64,000 bases of DNA, from positions 186,001 to 250,000 of the forward strand of contig NZ_JAMZAW010000012.1 of NCBI RefSeq assembly GCF_024158745.1, in the 5' to 3' direction. Below the pieces are notes generated by a model. It had not been told where the DNA came from. It did no database searches and was given only the letters and a program-made list of their open reading frames with translations. Shown here piece after piece: positions 17,214 to 25,736 of the stretch. Origin of the DNA: Paenibacillus tyrphae. GTDB lineage: Bacteria > Bacillota > Bacilli > Paenibacillales > NBRC-103111. The translations under genes were made by a program, and so were the position numbers. The stretch's first letter is position 1. Each line of letters begins with the position of its first letter.

Positions 17214-17478
17214 CGTGACCAGCCTCCTTCCTGTATTTTACCACCAGAAACAGCGTCATCCGGACGGATAACGGTTCTCGTGTGCAAGTAGAGCTCCTCG
17301 GCATCCAGACGCGGCTTGCCCATGGGACATTACCGCTGCATGCAGATAACGTGATGGCCGGGGGCTAATTGCGGTTGGTACTTTAGCATATGTTCTTTGG
17401 ATCATTATGTATGGACGGCTACCTAGATGGAATGAAATAGGCTATAATAAAGCATATAGATGAAGGAGGGCATAGGAT

Positions 17479-18270
17479 TTGGAATTTCGAGGAATCATGG
17501 GTGGGTTTTACCGTATTTCCGAATGGATCATGCGACTATCGGTTATCAACGTATTGTGGGTCATATGTGCCATTCCTTTCTTTTTCCTGGGGCTCGTTTT
17601 TTTGCAGTCTCAATCGGCTGATCAAGCACTGCAAACGCTTATACTGATGGCCATTGTCGCGCCATTCACCATCTTTCCGTCGACGACAGCGATGTTCAGT
17701 GTGGCTCGCAAGTGGTTGACCGGAGAAGAGGATGTGCCGCTGTTCAAGACGTTTTTCCGAGGCTACAAGGATAACTTCGTCCAAAGCTTGCTTGGCGGTC
17801 TGATTTATATTCTCATCGGCGTCATTCTGTACACCAATTTCCAGTTTTATGGCAATCAAACGGGAACCTTTGGCATTTTACGCTTTCTGGTGCTATCGCT
17901 CACCGTGCTATTGATCATTTCGTTGTTCCATTTCTTCTCGATCCTGTCGCACCTGCACATGAAGATTTTGCAAATCGTCAAAAACGCGCTGTTGATTACG
18001 ATCGGCAATCCGGTGCGATCGCTGTCGATGATCGTGTTGAACGGAATCGTCCTGTATGTCAGCTTTAACATGTTTACGTTCCTGATTCCTTTTTTTATGG
18101 GCAGCGTGATCGCAGTCGTATCGTTCTGGCACTTTAACCTGATATTCGGAAAGCTGCAGGAGAAGCAGCAGGAGCTGGCCGAGAAAGAAGCGGAACAGCA
18201 GCGCCTACTGACGGAAAATGCCGATGATTCGGAGGCGGCCGAATCGGACCGCAAGCCGGATAAACCGTAA
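17479..18270 (+). CDS. YesL family membrane protein (DUF624)
   Basis: The TTG at 17479 follows GAAGGAGGG. The 263-residue protein matches the DUF624/YesL family: N-terminal MGGFYRISEWIMRLSVINVLWVICAIP block, five or six transmembrane helices up to about residue 215, then a charged coiled-coil tail (KLQEKQQELAEKEAEQQRLL) ending in an acidic stretch. The tail is longer than in YesL. The function of the family is unknown; some members lie in carbohydrate-use operons. Confidence 0.88.
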   Translation: MEFRGIMGGFYRISEWIMRLSVINVLWVICAIPFFFLGLVFLQSQSADQALQTLILMAIVAPFTIFPSTTAMFSVARKWLTGEEDVPLFKTFFRGYKDNFVQSLLGGLIYILIGVILYTNFQFYGNQTGTFGILRFLVLSLTVLLIISLFHFFSILSHLHMKILQIVKNALLITIGNPVRSLSMIVLNGIVLYVSFNMFTFLIPFFMGSVIAVVSFWHFNLIFGKLQEKQQELAEKEAEQQRLLTENADDSEAAESDRKPDKP

Positions 18271-18307
18271 TTTTCCACCGGTTCCAACAAGAAGAGCGGC
18301 GCAAAGG

Positions 18308-18336
18308 TTTACTTTCGCCATGGAGTGGACTATAAT
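18308..18336 (+). promoter_or_regulatory. SigA promoter of 6S RNA
   Basis: TTTACT at 18308-18313 and a perfect TATAAT at 18331-18336 are separated by 17 bases; transcription would start near 18343, just at the 6S RNA 5' end. Confidence 0.75.
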
Positions 18337-18342
18337 AGGTAT

Positions 18343-18529
18343 ACAACAAAATCCTGCGATGTGCGTTTCGGTTTACAGTTGTTTTGAACCAATGACTGTT
18401 TCTTGGGAGACCTACATTGAATCGCGGCTGTCATGCCCTCGAAAAGGGACTTCAAAACCGATTCTGCGGACACCCACCTGCGAGAGCGGGTTTGAGACAC
18501 GAAATCGGACGGCATATGCGGGTTTTTTT
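18343..18529 (+). ncRNA. ssrS: 6S RNA (RNA polymerase regulator)
   Basis: About 187 nucleotides follow the promoter with the layout of 6S RNA: the two ends pair in a closing stem (5' CCTGCGATGTGC with 3' GCATATGCGGG, one bulged A), the centre carries a large open bubble flanked by helices that mimics an open promoter, and the terminal part includes a CCCTCGAAAAGGG hairpin. The RNA ends in a T7 run. 6S RNA binds the housekeeping sigma-A RNA polymerase holoenzyme and blocks transcription in stationary phase; the bound form is released by making product RNA. Length fits the ~190 nt 6S-1 of Bacillus. Assigned from structure, not a database search. Confidence 0.82.
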
Positions 18530-18577
18530 GTTGCGTTAAAATGTTAGCGTTCACAATAAAAGAGAGGGATGTTGGAG

Positions 18578-19234
18578 ATGAAGCTCTTTATCGACACAGC
18601 CAATGTGGAAGAAATCCGCAAAGCACATGAACTCGGTGTCATCGCAGGTGTTACGACGAATCCGTCGCTCATTGCCAAGGAAGGAAAAGATTTCTTCGAA
18701 ACGGTGAAGGAAATCATCTCGATCGTCGGAAACCTGCCGATCAGCGCCGAGGTGATTAGCCTTAAAGCTGATGAGATGGTGGAACAGGGGAAAAAACTGG
18801 CTGCTCTTGGCGACGGTATTGTCGTAAAAGTTCCAATGACGGAAGATGGACTGAAAGCGACGAAACGTTTCAGCGAGATGGGCATCAAAACGAACGTGAC
18901 GCTGATTTTCAGTTCGACGCAAGCTTTGCTTGCCGCACGCGCTGGAGCTACGTACGTCTCCCCGTTTGTCGGACGTCTTGACGATATTAACCAAATCGGC
19001 ATGAATTTGATTAAAGAAATCAGCCAAATGTTCAAGGTACATAACATCAGCTCCGAAATTATTACGGCAAGCGTACGTACGACGACTCACGTCATCGACG
19101 CGGCGCTGCTCGGAGCGGATATTGCAACCGTTCCCTATAAAGTGATTCAACAAATGATCAAGCACCCGTTAACGGATGCCGGCATCGAGCGCTTCCTGAA
19201 AGACTGGGAAGGCGCCAACCAAAGCACATTCTAA
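18578..19234 (+). CDS. fsa: Fructose-6-phosphate aldolase / small transaldolase
   Basis: A class I aldolase of about 218 residues in the TalC/MipB family, acting in sugar phosphate exchange (transaldolase activity in the pentose phosphate pathway in Bacillus; aldol cleavage of fructose 6-phosphate in some members). [10 protein letters not shown] is near residue 24, Schiff base Lys84 is in KVPMT, and [33 protein letters not shown] covers the later barrel strands. The ATG at 18578 is preferred to the ATG at 18569, which overlaps the GAGAGGG ribosome binding site. Located just after 6S RNA, with a three-part hairpin terminator after the stop. Confidence 0.92.
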   Translation: MKLFIDTANVEEIRKAHELGVIAGVTTNPSLIAKEGKDFFETVKEIISIVGNLPISAEVISLKADEMVEQGKKLAALGDGIVVKVPMTEDGLKATKRFSEMGIKTNVTLIFSSTQALLAARAGATYVSPFVGRLDDINQIGMNLIKEISQMFKVHNISSEIITASVRTTTHVIDAALLGADIATVPYKVIQQMIKHPLTDAGIERFLKDWEGANQSTF

Positions 19235-19264
19235 TAACCGAGCGGGACGGGACAACCTTCCTGC

Positions 19265-19312
19265 AACAGGGCCTAAACTGCGCAATATGCAGACAGCAGG
19301 CCCTGTTTTTAT
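19265..19312 (+). terminator. Rho-independent terminator of the transaldolase gene
   Basis: Arms AACAGGGCCT and AGGCCCTGTT enclose a smaller CTGC/GCAG hairpin, followed by T5. Confidence 0.85.
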
Positions 19313-19315
19313 TCG

Positions 19316-19801
19316 TCAGACGCAATTGCGTTTCATTTCATGCCAGCCGATGCCGCCATGCTCGGATGCCGAAGAACGGATATACCGGAAGCCCAGGCGT
19401 TCGTAGAACGAAATCAAATGCTTCTCGCAAAGCAGCAGTACGGCTTCGAGCCTATCCGCTTCCGCTTGCTCCAGCAAAGCTCTCATCAGCCGGGCCCCGA
19501 GTCCGCTGCCGCGGTAATCCGGGTGAACGGCGACGGTTAGCACGCACAAAAATTGTCCTTCCGGGTCGCTGGCTCCGGTCTGCTTCATTTCTTCATCGGC
19601 AAGGTTTTCATGAGACAGGCGAACGGCATTGGCGATTCCGACGACCCGTCCGTTGTGCTCGGCGACCTTGAAATAACGGCCGAACGTCTGCAAGCGGTAA
19701 TCGAACGCTTCGCGGGAAGCGGCGGCCTCTGGGGGATAGGACATCGTTTCAATAGCATAAGCTCCGGCCATATCGGCTGGCAGCGCTTCTCTTATCAGCA
19801 T
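19316..19801 (-). CDS. GNAT family N-acetyltransferase
   Basis: A 161-residue acetyl-CoA-dependent acyltransferase of the GCN5 fold. Beta strand 4 and the acetyl-CoA loop are seen in VLTVAVHPDYRGSGLGARLM (Q/RxxGxG/A pattern), and SFYERLGFRY is the C-terminal strand typical of the fold. The ATG at 19801 has AAGGAG about 10 bases before it; the in-frame TTG one codon earlier is also possible. It resembles the arylalkylamine/serotonin N-acetyltransferase-like group in its TMSYPPEAAASREAF start, but the substrate is unknown. Confidence 0.85.
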   Translation of the reverse strand: MLIREALPADMAGAYAIETMSYPPEAAASREAFDYRLQTFGRYFKVAEHNGRVVGIANAVRLSHENLADEEMKQTGASDPEGQFLCVLTVAVHPDYRGSGLGARLMRALLEQAEADRLEAVLLLCEKHLISFYERLGFRYIRSSASEHGGIGWHEMKRNCV

Positions 19802-20041
19802 CAATGAGTTTCTCCTTCGAAAAATAAGAAATGTACAGCGAAATCGCAAACTTGTCCAGGTTTCGAATCATAGACTGGCTTCCATGTTAATATACTGGTA
19901 GCAAGGGAATCGCAGAAATCAATTTTGTACAAAATATGAACGGTTTTATTCGATAGCTCTTTCTCTTCCCTGCAAACAATGATATGATAAAAGATAGTGT
20001 TAACCCGGAATAGATTGTCACTTCATTGAGGAGGGAAGGCT

Positions 20042-20431
20042 TTGCTAAAGCGCACCTTAATCGGTCTCATTCGCAGCCACGAAACAACAGGAGAGAAGGC
20101 TAAGGACCCGGCTTTGAAGACCCGATACTATAAAATCTCCAAAGATCAGGCATGGGACGAAGTCGTGAACATGTTCAAGAAGCTAAGCGGCTACAAACTT
20201 CTCCACGAAGTCAAGAACGTCGGCGAAATCGTAGTGGAACGGCGTACCATTACCGGCCGCACGCAGGATATCACCCTTACCATGTTCGGTATTAACCCGC
20301 TCAAAACGGCGATCGATATTTATTCGGCTTCCCGCGGCTCGCTCGGAGACCTAGGTTCGAACTACAGGACGATACTTGATATATATAGGCACATCGACAA
20401 GCGGCTGGCCGCTTATAAAATAAACGATTAA
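20042..20431 (+). CDS. Conserved hypothetical cytoplasmic protein (129 aa)
   Basis: A TTG start follows GAGGAGGGAAGG, one of the strongest ribosome binding sites in the window. The protein is soluble, basic and alpha/beta, with conserved-looking blocks VKNVGEIVVERRTITGRTQDITLT and YSASRGSLGDLGSNYRTI. It looks like a Paenibacillaceae-conserved protein, but no named family is claimed. It is a single gene, ending in a strong hairpin shared with tpx. Confidence 0.75.
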   Translation: MLKRTLIGLIRSHETTGEKAKDPALKTRYYKISKDQAWDEVVNMFKKLSGYKLLHEVKNVGEIVVERRTITGRTQDITLTMFGINPLKTAIDIYSASRGSLGDLGSNYRTILDIYRHIDKRLAAYKIND

Positions 20432-20471
20432 AAAAAACAGCGAGGAGCTCCATGGCTGCCCGCTGTTTTTT
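20432..20471. terminator. Bidirectional Rho-independent terminator
   Basis: AAAAAACAGCG at 20432-20442 pairs with CGCTGTTTTTT at 20461-20471, separating the unknown gene from the converging tpx. Confidence 0.85.
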
Positions 20472-20501
20472 TGTGTGTCATGACTGACGGTCGGAAACGA
20501 A

Positions 20502-21005
20502 TTAAACGAGCTTTTTCACTGCTTCGATTGCAGCTTCGTAGTTCGGATGCTCCGTCATTTCGCCGAGGTATTCCACGTATTGTACGGTATCGTTCGCATC
20601 GATGACGAAGATGGATCTCATCAGCAATTGCAGTTCGTCAATCAGCACGCCGTATGCTTGGCCGAACGAGCGGTTTTTGTAGTCGGACAGCGTTACGACT
20701 TTGTCGATGCCCGCAGCGCCGCACCAGCGGGATTGCGCGAACGGAAGATCTACACTGATCGTCAGTACAACGACATTGTCGCCGAGTTTGGCTGCTTCTT
20801 CATTGAAACGGCGAGTTTGCGCATCGCATACGCCAGTGTCCAAAGAAGGCACCACGCTGATCAGCTTCACTTTGCCGGCATAATCGGCAAGAGATGCGGT
20901 TTCGAGCAGGTTTTTGTTTACTGTGAAATCGGGAGCTTTATCGCCTGGCTTAACTTCCGTTCCGATGAGGGTAATCGGGTTGCCTTTGAATGCCGCTTTT
21001 GCCAT
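20502..21005 (-). CDS. tpx: Thiol peroxidase Tpx
   Basis: Two-cysteine peroxiredoxin of the atypical Tpx class, reducing alkyl hydroperoxides with thioredoxin. Peroxidatic Cys60 is in PSLDTGVCD, and resolving Cys95 is in SRWCGAAG. The 167-residue length is normal. GGAGG lies about 11 bases before the ATG at 21005; an in-frame TTG further upstream overlaps that site and is rejected. Divergent from a LysR-type regulator gene with an overlapping promoter and operator region at 21040-21067, suggesting that regulator controls tpx. Confidence 0.95.
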   Translation of the reverse strand: MAKAAFKGNPITLIGTEVKPGDKAPDFTVNKNLLETASLADYAGKVKLISVVPSLDTGVCDAQTRRFNEEAAKLGDNVVVLTISVDLPFAQSRWCGAAGIDKVVTLSDYKNRSFGQAYGVLIDELQLLMRSIFVIDANDTVQYVEYLGEMTEHPNYEAAIEAVKKLV

Positions 21006-21039
21006 GAGTACATGGGCCTCCTTCAATTTGTGAGAATGA

Positions 21040-21054
21040 TTGGTATTTCACCAA
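21040..21054. promoter_or_regulatory. LysR-type operator (T-N11-A dyad) in the tpx-lysR divergent region
   Basis: TTGGTATTTCACCAA is a perfect dyad (TTGGT/ACCAA) containing the T-N11-A pattern of LysR-family boxes. It overlaps the -35 (TTGGTA at 21040-21045, 16 bases before TATAAT at 21062-21067) of the lysR promoter and falls near the expected start of the tpx transcript, whose -10 (ATTATA read on the plus strand at 21060-21065) overlaps the same place. Confidence 0.6.
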
Positions 21055-21134
21055 AATATATTATAATCTTTTATAAGAGAACTTGTCCAATAGGAGTGCA
21101 CAACTTTAAACATAAACAGGGGGAAGGAATAGCT

Positions 21135-22037
21135 TTGGAACTTAGACAGCTGCAGTATTTTGTAAAAGTGGCGCGCAAACAGCACGTAACCCAGGCAGCG
21201 GAAGAACTGCATGTGGCGCAATCGGCGGTCAGCCGCCAAATCCATCAACTGGAAGAAGAGCTTGGCGTACAATTGTTTGTGCAAAAGGGCCGCAATCTGC
21301 AGCTGACTTCGGTCGGAAAGCTGTTTTTGTGCAGGGTGGAGGGCATCCTCACCGATCTGGATCGCGCGGTCGATGAGGTACACGAATTTCTCGACCCGGA
21401 GCGGGGCGAAATTCGGATCGGATTTCCCCACAGTCTCGGTATTAACTTGTTGCCGACGGTTGTAGCGAGCTTCCGCAAAAATTACCCGAACGTCAAGTTC
21501 CGCCTGCGTCAAGGGACTTACAACAGCTTGATCCGCGACGTCATGAAAGGAGAAATCGATCTCGCTTTCATTTCACCTTTTCCGGAGGAGCATAACCACG
21601 TGGTCGGTGAAGTGCTGCTGCAGGAAGAGCTGTATGCCATCGTGCCGGAAGGCCATGTGTTATCGGGAAACGATTCGATTAAGCTGGAGCAGCTCCGCGG
21701 CGAATCGTTCGTCATGTTCAGCGAAGAGTATTCGCTCCGCGCGATCGTATTGGAAGCTTGTGCGAAGGCGGGCTTTACGCCACAAATCGGATTCGAGGGG
21801 GAAGAAACGGATACGATCCGCGGGCTTGTGGCGGCAGGCATGGGCGTCAGCCTGCTGCCGGAGATGGCACTGAAGGAAATTAACGAGCTTCAGCCGGTCA
21901 AAGTGCGCATTACGGAACCGATCGTTACGCGCAACATTGGGCTGATTCGGCGAAACGGCGAAAAGCTTCCGCCCGTGGCGGAAGTATTCCGCAATTTTTT
22001 GATCGACTTTTTCGAGAAAAAAACCGCCCGGGGTTAA
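21135..22037 (+). CDS. LysR family transcriptional regulator, GltC-like
   Basis: A TTG start with GGGGAAGGA upstream gives 300 residues. The N-terminal winged helix-turn-helix (residues 1-60) starts MELRQLQYFVKVA and contains AEELHVAQSAVSRQIHQLEEELG, very like Bacillus GltC; the rest is a periplasmic-binding-protein-like sensor domain (from about residue 90). The long open frame that runs back to 20547 has no ribosome binding site and overlaps tpx on the other strand. GltC controls glutamate synthase in B. subtilis, but no glutamate synthase gene is close; a role in peroxide response through the shared tpx operator is equally plausible. Confidence 0.9.
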   Translation: MELRQLQYFVKVARKQHVTQAAEELHVAQSAVSRQIHQLEEELGVQLFVQKGRNLQLTSVGKLFLCRVEGILTDLDRAVDEVHEFLDPERGEIRIGFPHSLGINLLPTVVASFRKNYPNVKFRLRQGTYNSLIRDVMKGEIDLAFISPFPEEHNHVVGEVLLQEELYAIVPEGHVLSGNDSIKLEQLRGESFVMFSEEYSLRAIVLEACAKAGFTPQIGFEGEETDTIRGLVAAGMGVSLLPEMALKEINELQPVKVRITEPIVTRNIGLIRRNGEKLPPVAEVFRNFLIDFFEKKTARG

Positions 22038-22066
22038 CATGTATCTTCATGGACACGGCCTCGGCT

Positions 22067-22210
22067 TCAAGCGATCATCGCGCTGATGGCGGTGACGCCA
22101 ACCAGCCAGTCCATAAGCGGCACACGGGGAAACCTGGAGCCGCTTGCTTTTTTTTCGGTCTCTTTCGCTTGCTCCAGCATTTGCATTTCAAGTTCGAACG
22201 GGTTCAACAT
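22067..22210 (-). CDS. Small protein of 47 residues with a C-terminal hydrophobic segment
   Basis: This short minus-strand frame was missed by size filters. The ATG at 22210 follows CAGGAGGAGA at a suitable spacing, and TATAAT lies about 60 bases upstream on the same strand. The product, MLNPFELEMQMLEQAKETEK then a basic turn and MDWLVGVTAISAMIA, has a charged amphipathic helix followed by a membrane-like tail. It sits between lysR (tail to tail) and the SgrR-type gene (divergent). Function unknown; the ribosome binding site is the main evidence. Confidence 0.6.
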   Translation of the reverse strand: MLNPFELEMQMLEQAKETEKKASGSRFPRVPLMDWLVGVTAISAMIA

Positions 22211-22361
22211 GGTGTCTCTCCTCCTGAGGAAGCCTTTATTTTCGCTTGCTTGCGGCTTCTGGTTTCATTATACCTTGCGAAAGATGAATAAAAAGTGTAG
22301 CATATTGTTTATTTCTTTCATCTTTTATGGACGCATGGACCGGCGAGGAGGCGTTTTCAGA

Positions 22362-24188
22362 ATGATCGATTTCTACTATTTGCGCCTGCGCAAGACATAT
22401 GCGGAGGTTAAGGAACAGGCGGAGATTGAGATTACGCTGACGGAGCTGACGGATATTTTTCAATGTACGGCCCGCAACGTCAACTTCGTATTGAAACGGA
22501 TGGAAGAAGCAGGTTGGATTCAATGGACTCCGGGCCGCGGGCGGGGGCATCGTTCGAAAATCGTATTTTTGGCCAAAAGCGAAACGATTGCGCTGGAATC
22601 CGCTCAAGCGTTAGTGAAGAAAGGCGACATTCAGCAAGCGTTCGCTTATTTGGAAGAGCATTCCGCTTTGCCTGCGCTCAAGGACCAGTTCGTTTATTGG
22701 CTGGATTCGCACTTCGGCTATCGGCCCGAGGTGAAGAACGATACGCTGACAGATACGCTACGGCTGCCCTATTCCAAGCGGATTGCTTGTCTGGACCCGG
22801 CTCTTATTACCTTTGTCGTAGAGTGTCATATGGTACAGCAAATTTTTGACGTATTGGTCAGAATGAATACGAAAACCGGCAAAATCGAGGGCGGGCTTGC
22901 GCACTACTGGACCAACGGGAACAACGGCAAGGAATGGACGTTTTATTTGCGCAAAGGGGTATTTTTTCATCATGGGAGAGAAATGACCTCGGAGGACGTC
23001 AAATATTCGATTGAACGTCATAACTGCAAAGAATTGGGCTCGCCGTTTCGATGGCTGTTTGCGGATGTGGAACACATCGAGACGATCGGCAGCTACGCTA
23101 TACGTATCCATTTGCGGCGGGCTAATCCGCTGTTCCTGCATCATTTGAGCTACGATCGAACTTCCGTCGTTCCGCAGGATGCGGTGACGGAGCTCGGAGA
23201 AGCGTTCAGCCGGATGCCGATCGGGACCGGGCCTTTCCGTGTGGTCCAAAATGACGACAATATGCTGGTGTTGGAGGCGTTCCCGTGTTATTTCGACCGG
23301 CGGGCGCATCTGGACCGGATTGAAATTTGGTATACGCCAGAATTGATGCGAAAAGCGAGTCATCTTCAACCGCCGAACTATATGATGCGGCACCAATGCG
23401 ATACGGCTGAAGAGCTGCCTAAAGACTGGCAGACGATACAGACGATCGGGCGGGATTGCAGCTATTTCACATTTAATTTAAGCTTGCCGGGACCGCAGCA
23501 GAAGCTGGCTTTTCGAAAAGCTGTGGTGCATGGGATCGACCGTAAGCTTCTGGTGCCGTCAGGCGCGCCGGGAGATGTCACGTTCGCCAAGTGGTTCTAC
23601 GAGGAATCTCGGGAGCCTAGCGATACGGATGAGCAATATGATCCTATACTAGCCAAACGGCTGCTCGCGGAGAGCGGGTATGAGGGGGAGGAGCTGCTGC
23701 TTGTGCATTCGCCTCATCACAAGGGGTTCGCGGAGAACTTGCAGACCCAGCTTGGCGAGATTGGCATCAGGGTAAAGCTGAACGAAGTGCACTGGGGAAC
23801 GGCGGAGAGGGATGAAATGGTGCGAAGCTCGCATTTCACCTTTAACCGCAACGTATTGGATCATGACGTGGAGCTTGCGGTTATCGAGCTGTTTCTCGCA
23901 GACAACTGTGTCGTTCGGATGCATCTGGGAGACGAGTTGAAGCAGCAGACCGATTTCATCATCGAACGGTTGTATCAAGAAGGCTCTCCCGTCACGCGCG
24001 GCACGTATTTGAACCGGCTGCGGCAGCTTGTGACCGATCAGGCTTACGTCTTGTTTCTGTTCCATCATACGCAGCGCACCGTATTCCATCCGTCATTAAG
24101 GAACGTTTGTTTGAACTCGCTCGGTTGGGTCAGATTTCGGGATCTATGGTTCGAACCGACGATGGACACCTTGCAGCAGGAGCGTTAA
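22362..24188 (+). CDS. SgrR-type regulator: winged-helix domain fused to peptide-binding-protein domain
   Basis: The 608-residue protein has an N-terminal winged-helix domain (SgrR_N, residues 1-100: LTELTDIFQCTARNVNFVLKRMEEAGWI) and a family-5 extracellular solute-binding fold (residues about 125-600: KEWTFYLRKGVFFHHGREMTSEDVKYSIER is its signature). There is no signal peptide, so the binding domain works in the cytoplasm as a ligand sensor. SgrR of E. coli responds to sugar-phosphate stress. The ATG at 22362 follows GAGGAGG by 10 bases; the frame runs back to 22086 without support. No transporter adjoins it, so its target is unknown. A two-way terminator follows. Confidence 0.88.
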   Translation: MIDFYYLRLRKTYAEVKEQAEIEITLTELTDIFQCTARNVNFVLKRMEEAGWIQWTPGRGRGHRSKIVFLAKSETIALESAQALVKKGDIQQAFAYLEEHSALPALKDQFVYWLDSHFGYRPEVKNDTLTDTLRLPYSKRIACLDPALITFVVECHMVQQIFDVLVRMNTKTGKIEGGLAHYWTNGNNGKEWTFYLRKGVFFHHGREMTSEDVKYSIERHNCKELGSPFRWLFADVEHIETIGSYAIRIHLRRANPLFLHHLSYDRTSVVPQDAVTELGEAFSRMPIGTGPFRVVQNDDNMLVLEAFPCYFDRRAHLDRIEIWYTPELMRKASHLQPPNYMMRHQCDTAEELPKDWQTIQTIGRDCSYFTFNLSLPGPQQKLAFRKAVVHGIDRKLLVPSGAPGDVTFAKWFYEESREPSDTDEQYDPILAKRLLAESGYEGEELLLVHSPHHKGFAENLQTQLGEIGIRVKLNEVHWGTAERDEMVRSSHFTFNRNVLDHDVELAVIELFLADNCVVRMHLGDELKQQTDFIIERLYQEGSPVTRGTYLNRLRQLVTDQAYVLFLFHHTQRTVFHPSLRNVCLNSLGWVRFRDLWFEPTMDTLQQER

Positions 24189-24201
24189 TACCGCATGAAA
24201 A

Positions 24202-24245
24202 AAAGCCGCCGGATCACTCCTAGAAGGAGCGGGTCCGGCGGCTTT
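24202..24245. terminator. Bidirectional Rho-independent terminator
   Basis: Perfect 12-base arms AAAGCCGCCGGA and TCCGGCGGCTTT enclose a smaller ACTCC/GGAG hairpin. It separates the SgrR-type gene and the converging metallopeptidase. Confidence 0.85.
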
Positions 24246-24265
24246 CGCGTTCGGTGCTGCAAAGC

Positions 24266-24946
24266 TTAGTCGTCGCTGCGGTTGAAAATCATAATATACT
24301 TGATCAGCTCGAGCAGCGAGATCAGCGCAGCAGCTACGTAAGTCAGCGCAGCGGCGTTAAGTACTTTGGCTACGCCTCGTTCTTCATCGTTGGTGATATA
24401 GCCTTCGGCAACCATCAGGTCACGGGCCCGGTTGCTGGCGTTAAACTCTACCGGCAAGGTCACGAGTTGGAAAGCGACGGCGGCGGAGAAGAAAATAATC
24501 CCCAGGCCAAGCAATCCGGTCCAATGGAACAAAAAGCCTGCGATCAAGAGCAGCGGCGCAATACCGGAAGCGAAGTTCACAACCGGGAACATCCGGTGGC
24601 GGGCGACGAGCATCGGGTAATTCACTTTATGCTGAATGGCGTGACCGACCTCGTGGCAAGCGACCGATACGGCCGAGATGGTGCTCTCGTAATAAACCGG
24701 CTCCGACAACCGTACGGTGCGGGCGATCGGATCGTAGTGATCCGTCAGCGCGCCGGGAATCGGCTCGACCGGAACGTCATACAATCCGTTGGAGTCAAGC
24801 ATGCGGCGAGCCGCTTCGTATCCCGTCATACCGGATTGCACGGGCACATCGGACCATTTGTTGAATGTTCCTTTGACCCGGAACTGCGCCCAAATGGAGA
24901 GTATGAACGCAATGATAATAAGGAAATCCATAGGGTGAAAAAACAT
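24266..24946 (-). CDS. Membrane-bound zinc metallopeptidase (YugP-type, Zn_peptidase_2)
   Basis: A 226-residue membrane protein: one N-terminal helix (residues 4-20), the zinc-binding HEVGH at residues 98-102 in VACHEVGHAIQHK, and two or three further helices (residues 120-165 and 200-220). The VEFNASNRARDLM block that contributes a third ligand in the family is intact. Substrates in Firmicutes are unknown. The ATG follows GGAGGAATG. It is read towards the shared terminator. Confidence 0.9.
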   Translation of the reverse strand: MFFHPMDFLIIIAFILSIWAQFRVKGTFNKWSDVPVQSGMTGYEAARRMLDSNGLYDVPVEPIPGALTDHYDPIARTVRLSEPVYYESTISAVSVACHEVGHAIQHKVNYPMLVARHRMFPVVNFASGIAPLLLIAGFLFHWTGLLGLGIIFFSAAVAFQLVTLPVEFNASNRARDLMVAEGYITNDEERGVAKVLNAAALTYVAAALISLLELIKYIMIFNRSDD

Positions 24947-24980
24947 CGATCCATTCCTCCGTTTGTAAATATCGTTTCGA

Positions 24981-25412
24981 TTAGGAAAGAGGGCCTTTAC
25001 CTAACAGCAACAATAAAGCCTCAATGCATGCAGCCGTGGGCTGCGTGAGAATTTTGTTCAGGTTTTTCAATTGCGACGGCTTCAGCTTTTCAAGCATCGG
25101 ACCGACTTCCTTCGCTTCCTTCTCAAGCTGCTTAAGTAACAATTGCAAAGATGTCAGCTTATCTGTCACTATTTCATCTCGGCTCACCTTGTTCCATTGC
25201 AGCAGGCTAGCCTTGATTTCCTCTAAGGAATACTTCTCCCTCTTCATACTTTCAATACGTTTCAGACGCGCTAAGGTTTCATCGCTGTAGTAGCGATAAT
25301 TCGTATCGGATCTTTTCTCCGGTTGAATCAGCCCGAGCTTCGTATAGTAATCGATCGTTCTGGGGCTGACCTCCGATAAACGCGCCAACTCGCCGATTTT
25401 GTAAAGCTTCAT
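24981..25412 (-). CDS. MerR family transcriptional regulator
   Basis: The 143-residue protein has the N-terminal MerR winged-helix (residues 1-70: MKLYKIGELARLSEVSPRTIDYYTKLGLIQPEK) and a helical C-terminus that forms a dimerising coiled coil (residues 80-130). It lacks the cysteine metal ligands of MerR/CueR-type sensors, having only one cysteine near the end. GGGGAG precedes the ATG. Its start is 34 bases after the metallopeptidase gene is read away, so it may be followed by and cotranscribed with the metallopeptidase. Signal unknown. It is not GlnR or TnrA. Confidence 0.88.
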   Translation of the reverse strand: MKLYKIGELARLSEVSPRTIDYYTKLGLIQPEKRSDTNYRYYSDETLARLKRIESMKREKYSLEEIKASLLQWNKVSRDEIVTDKLTSLQLLLKQLEKEAKEVGPMLEKLKPSQLKNLNKILTQPTAACIEALLLLLGKGPLS

Positions 25413-25686
25413 CTCCCCATCTCACGTCACCTCTTTTTTATAGATACTGGAATAGGTGCTCTTCTATTTATGATACTGAATCCAAACCATACAGTCAAAC
25501 GTTACGCTTTTACCGGGGGAATAAGCGGCTCAGATTGCCTGAAGTTTATCACAGTTTGAATGTGTACGTTATTTTATATGACGTAAGTATTATGAAAAAC
25601 AATGAAAAAAGGTATAAAAAACCGAATTATACAAAGACGATGTTAGATTATATTTCGTAATTCTTGGTTTTTTAATGAAAATTCTA

Positions 25687-25715
25687 TTGTCAAAATGATA
25701 TCTCGTGTATATAAT
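25687..25715 (+). promoter_or_regulatory. SigA promoter of the ammonium transporter gene
   Basis: TTGTCA at 25687-25692 and a perfect TATAAT at 25710-25715 are 17 bases apart; transcription would start near 25722. Confidence 0.75.
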
Positions 25716-25736
25716 GACATTATAAATTTCAGAAAA

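Noticed and set aside
21061-21076. PerR-like box TTATAATCTTTTATAA near tpx
   Set aside because: The spacing is 16 bases, not the 15 of the PerR consensus, and it is explained by overlapping -10 boxes.
20547-21134. Extended upstream frame of the LysR gene running over tpx
   Set aside because: No ribosome binding site supports a start there, it overlaps tpx on the other strand, and the LysR helix-turn-helix begins exactly at the TTG at 21135.
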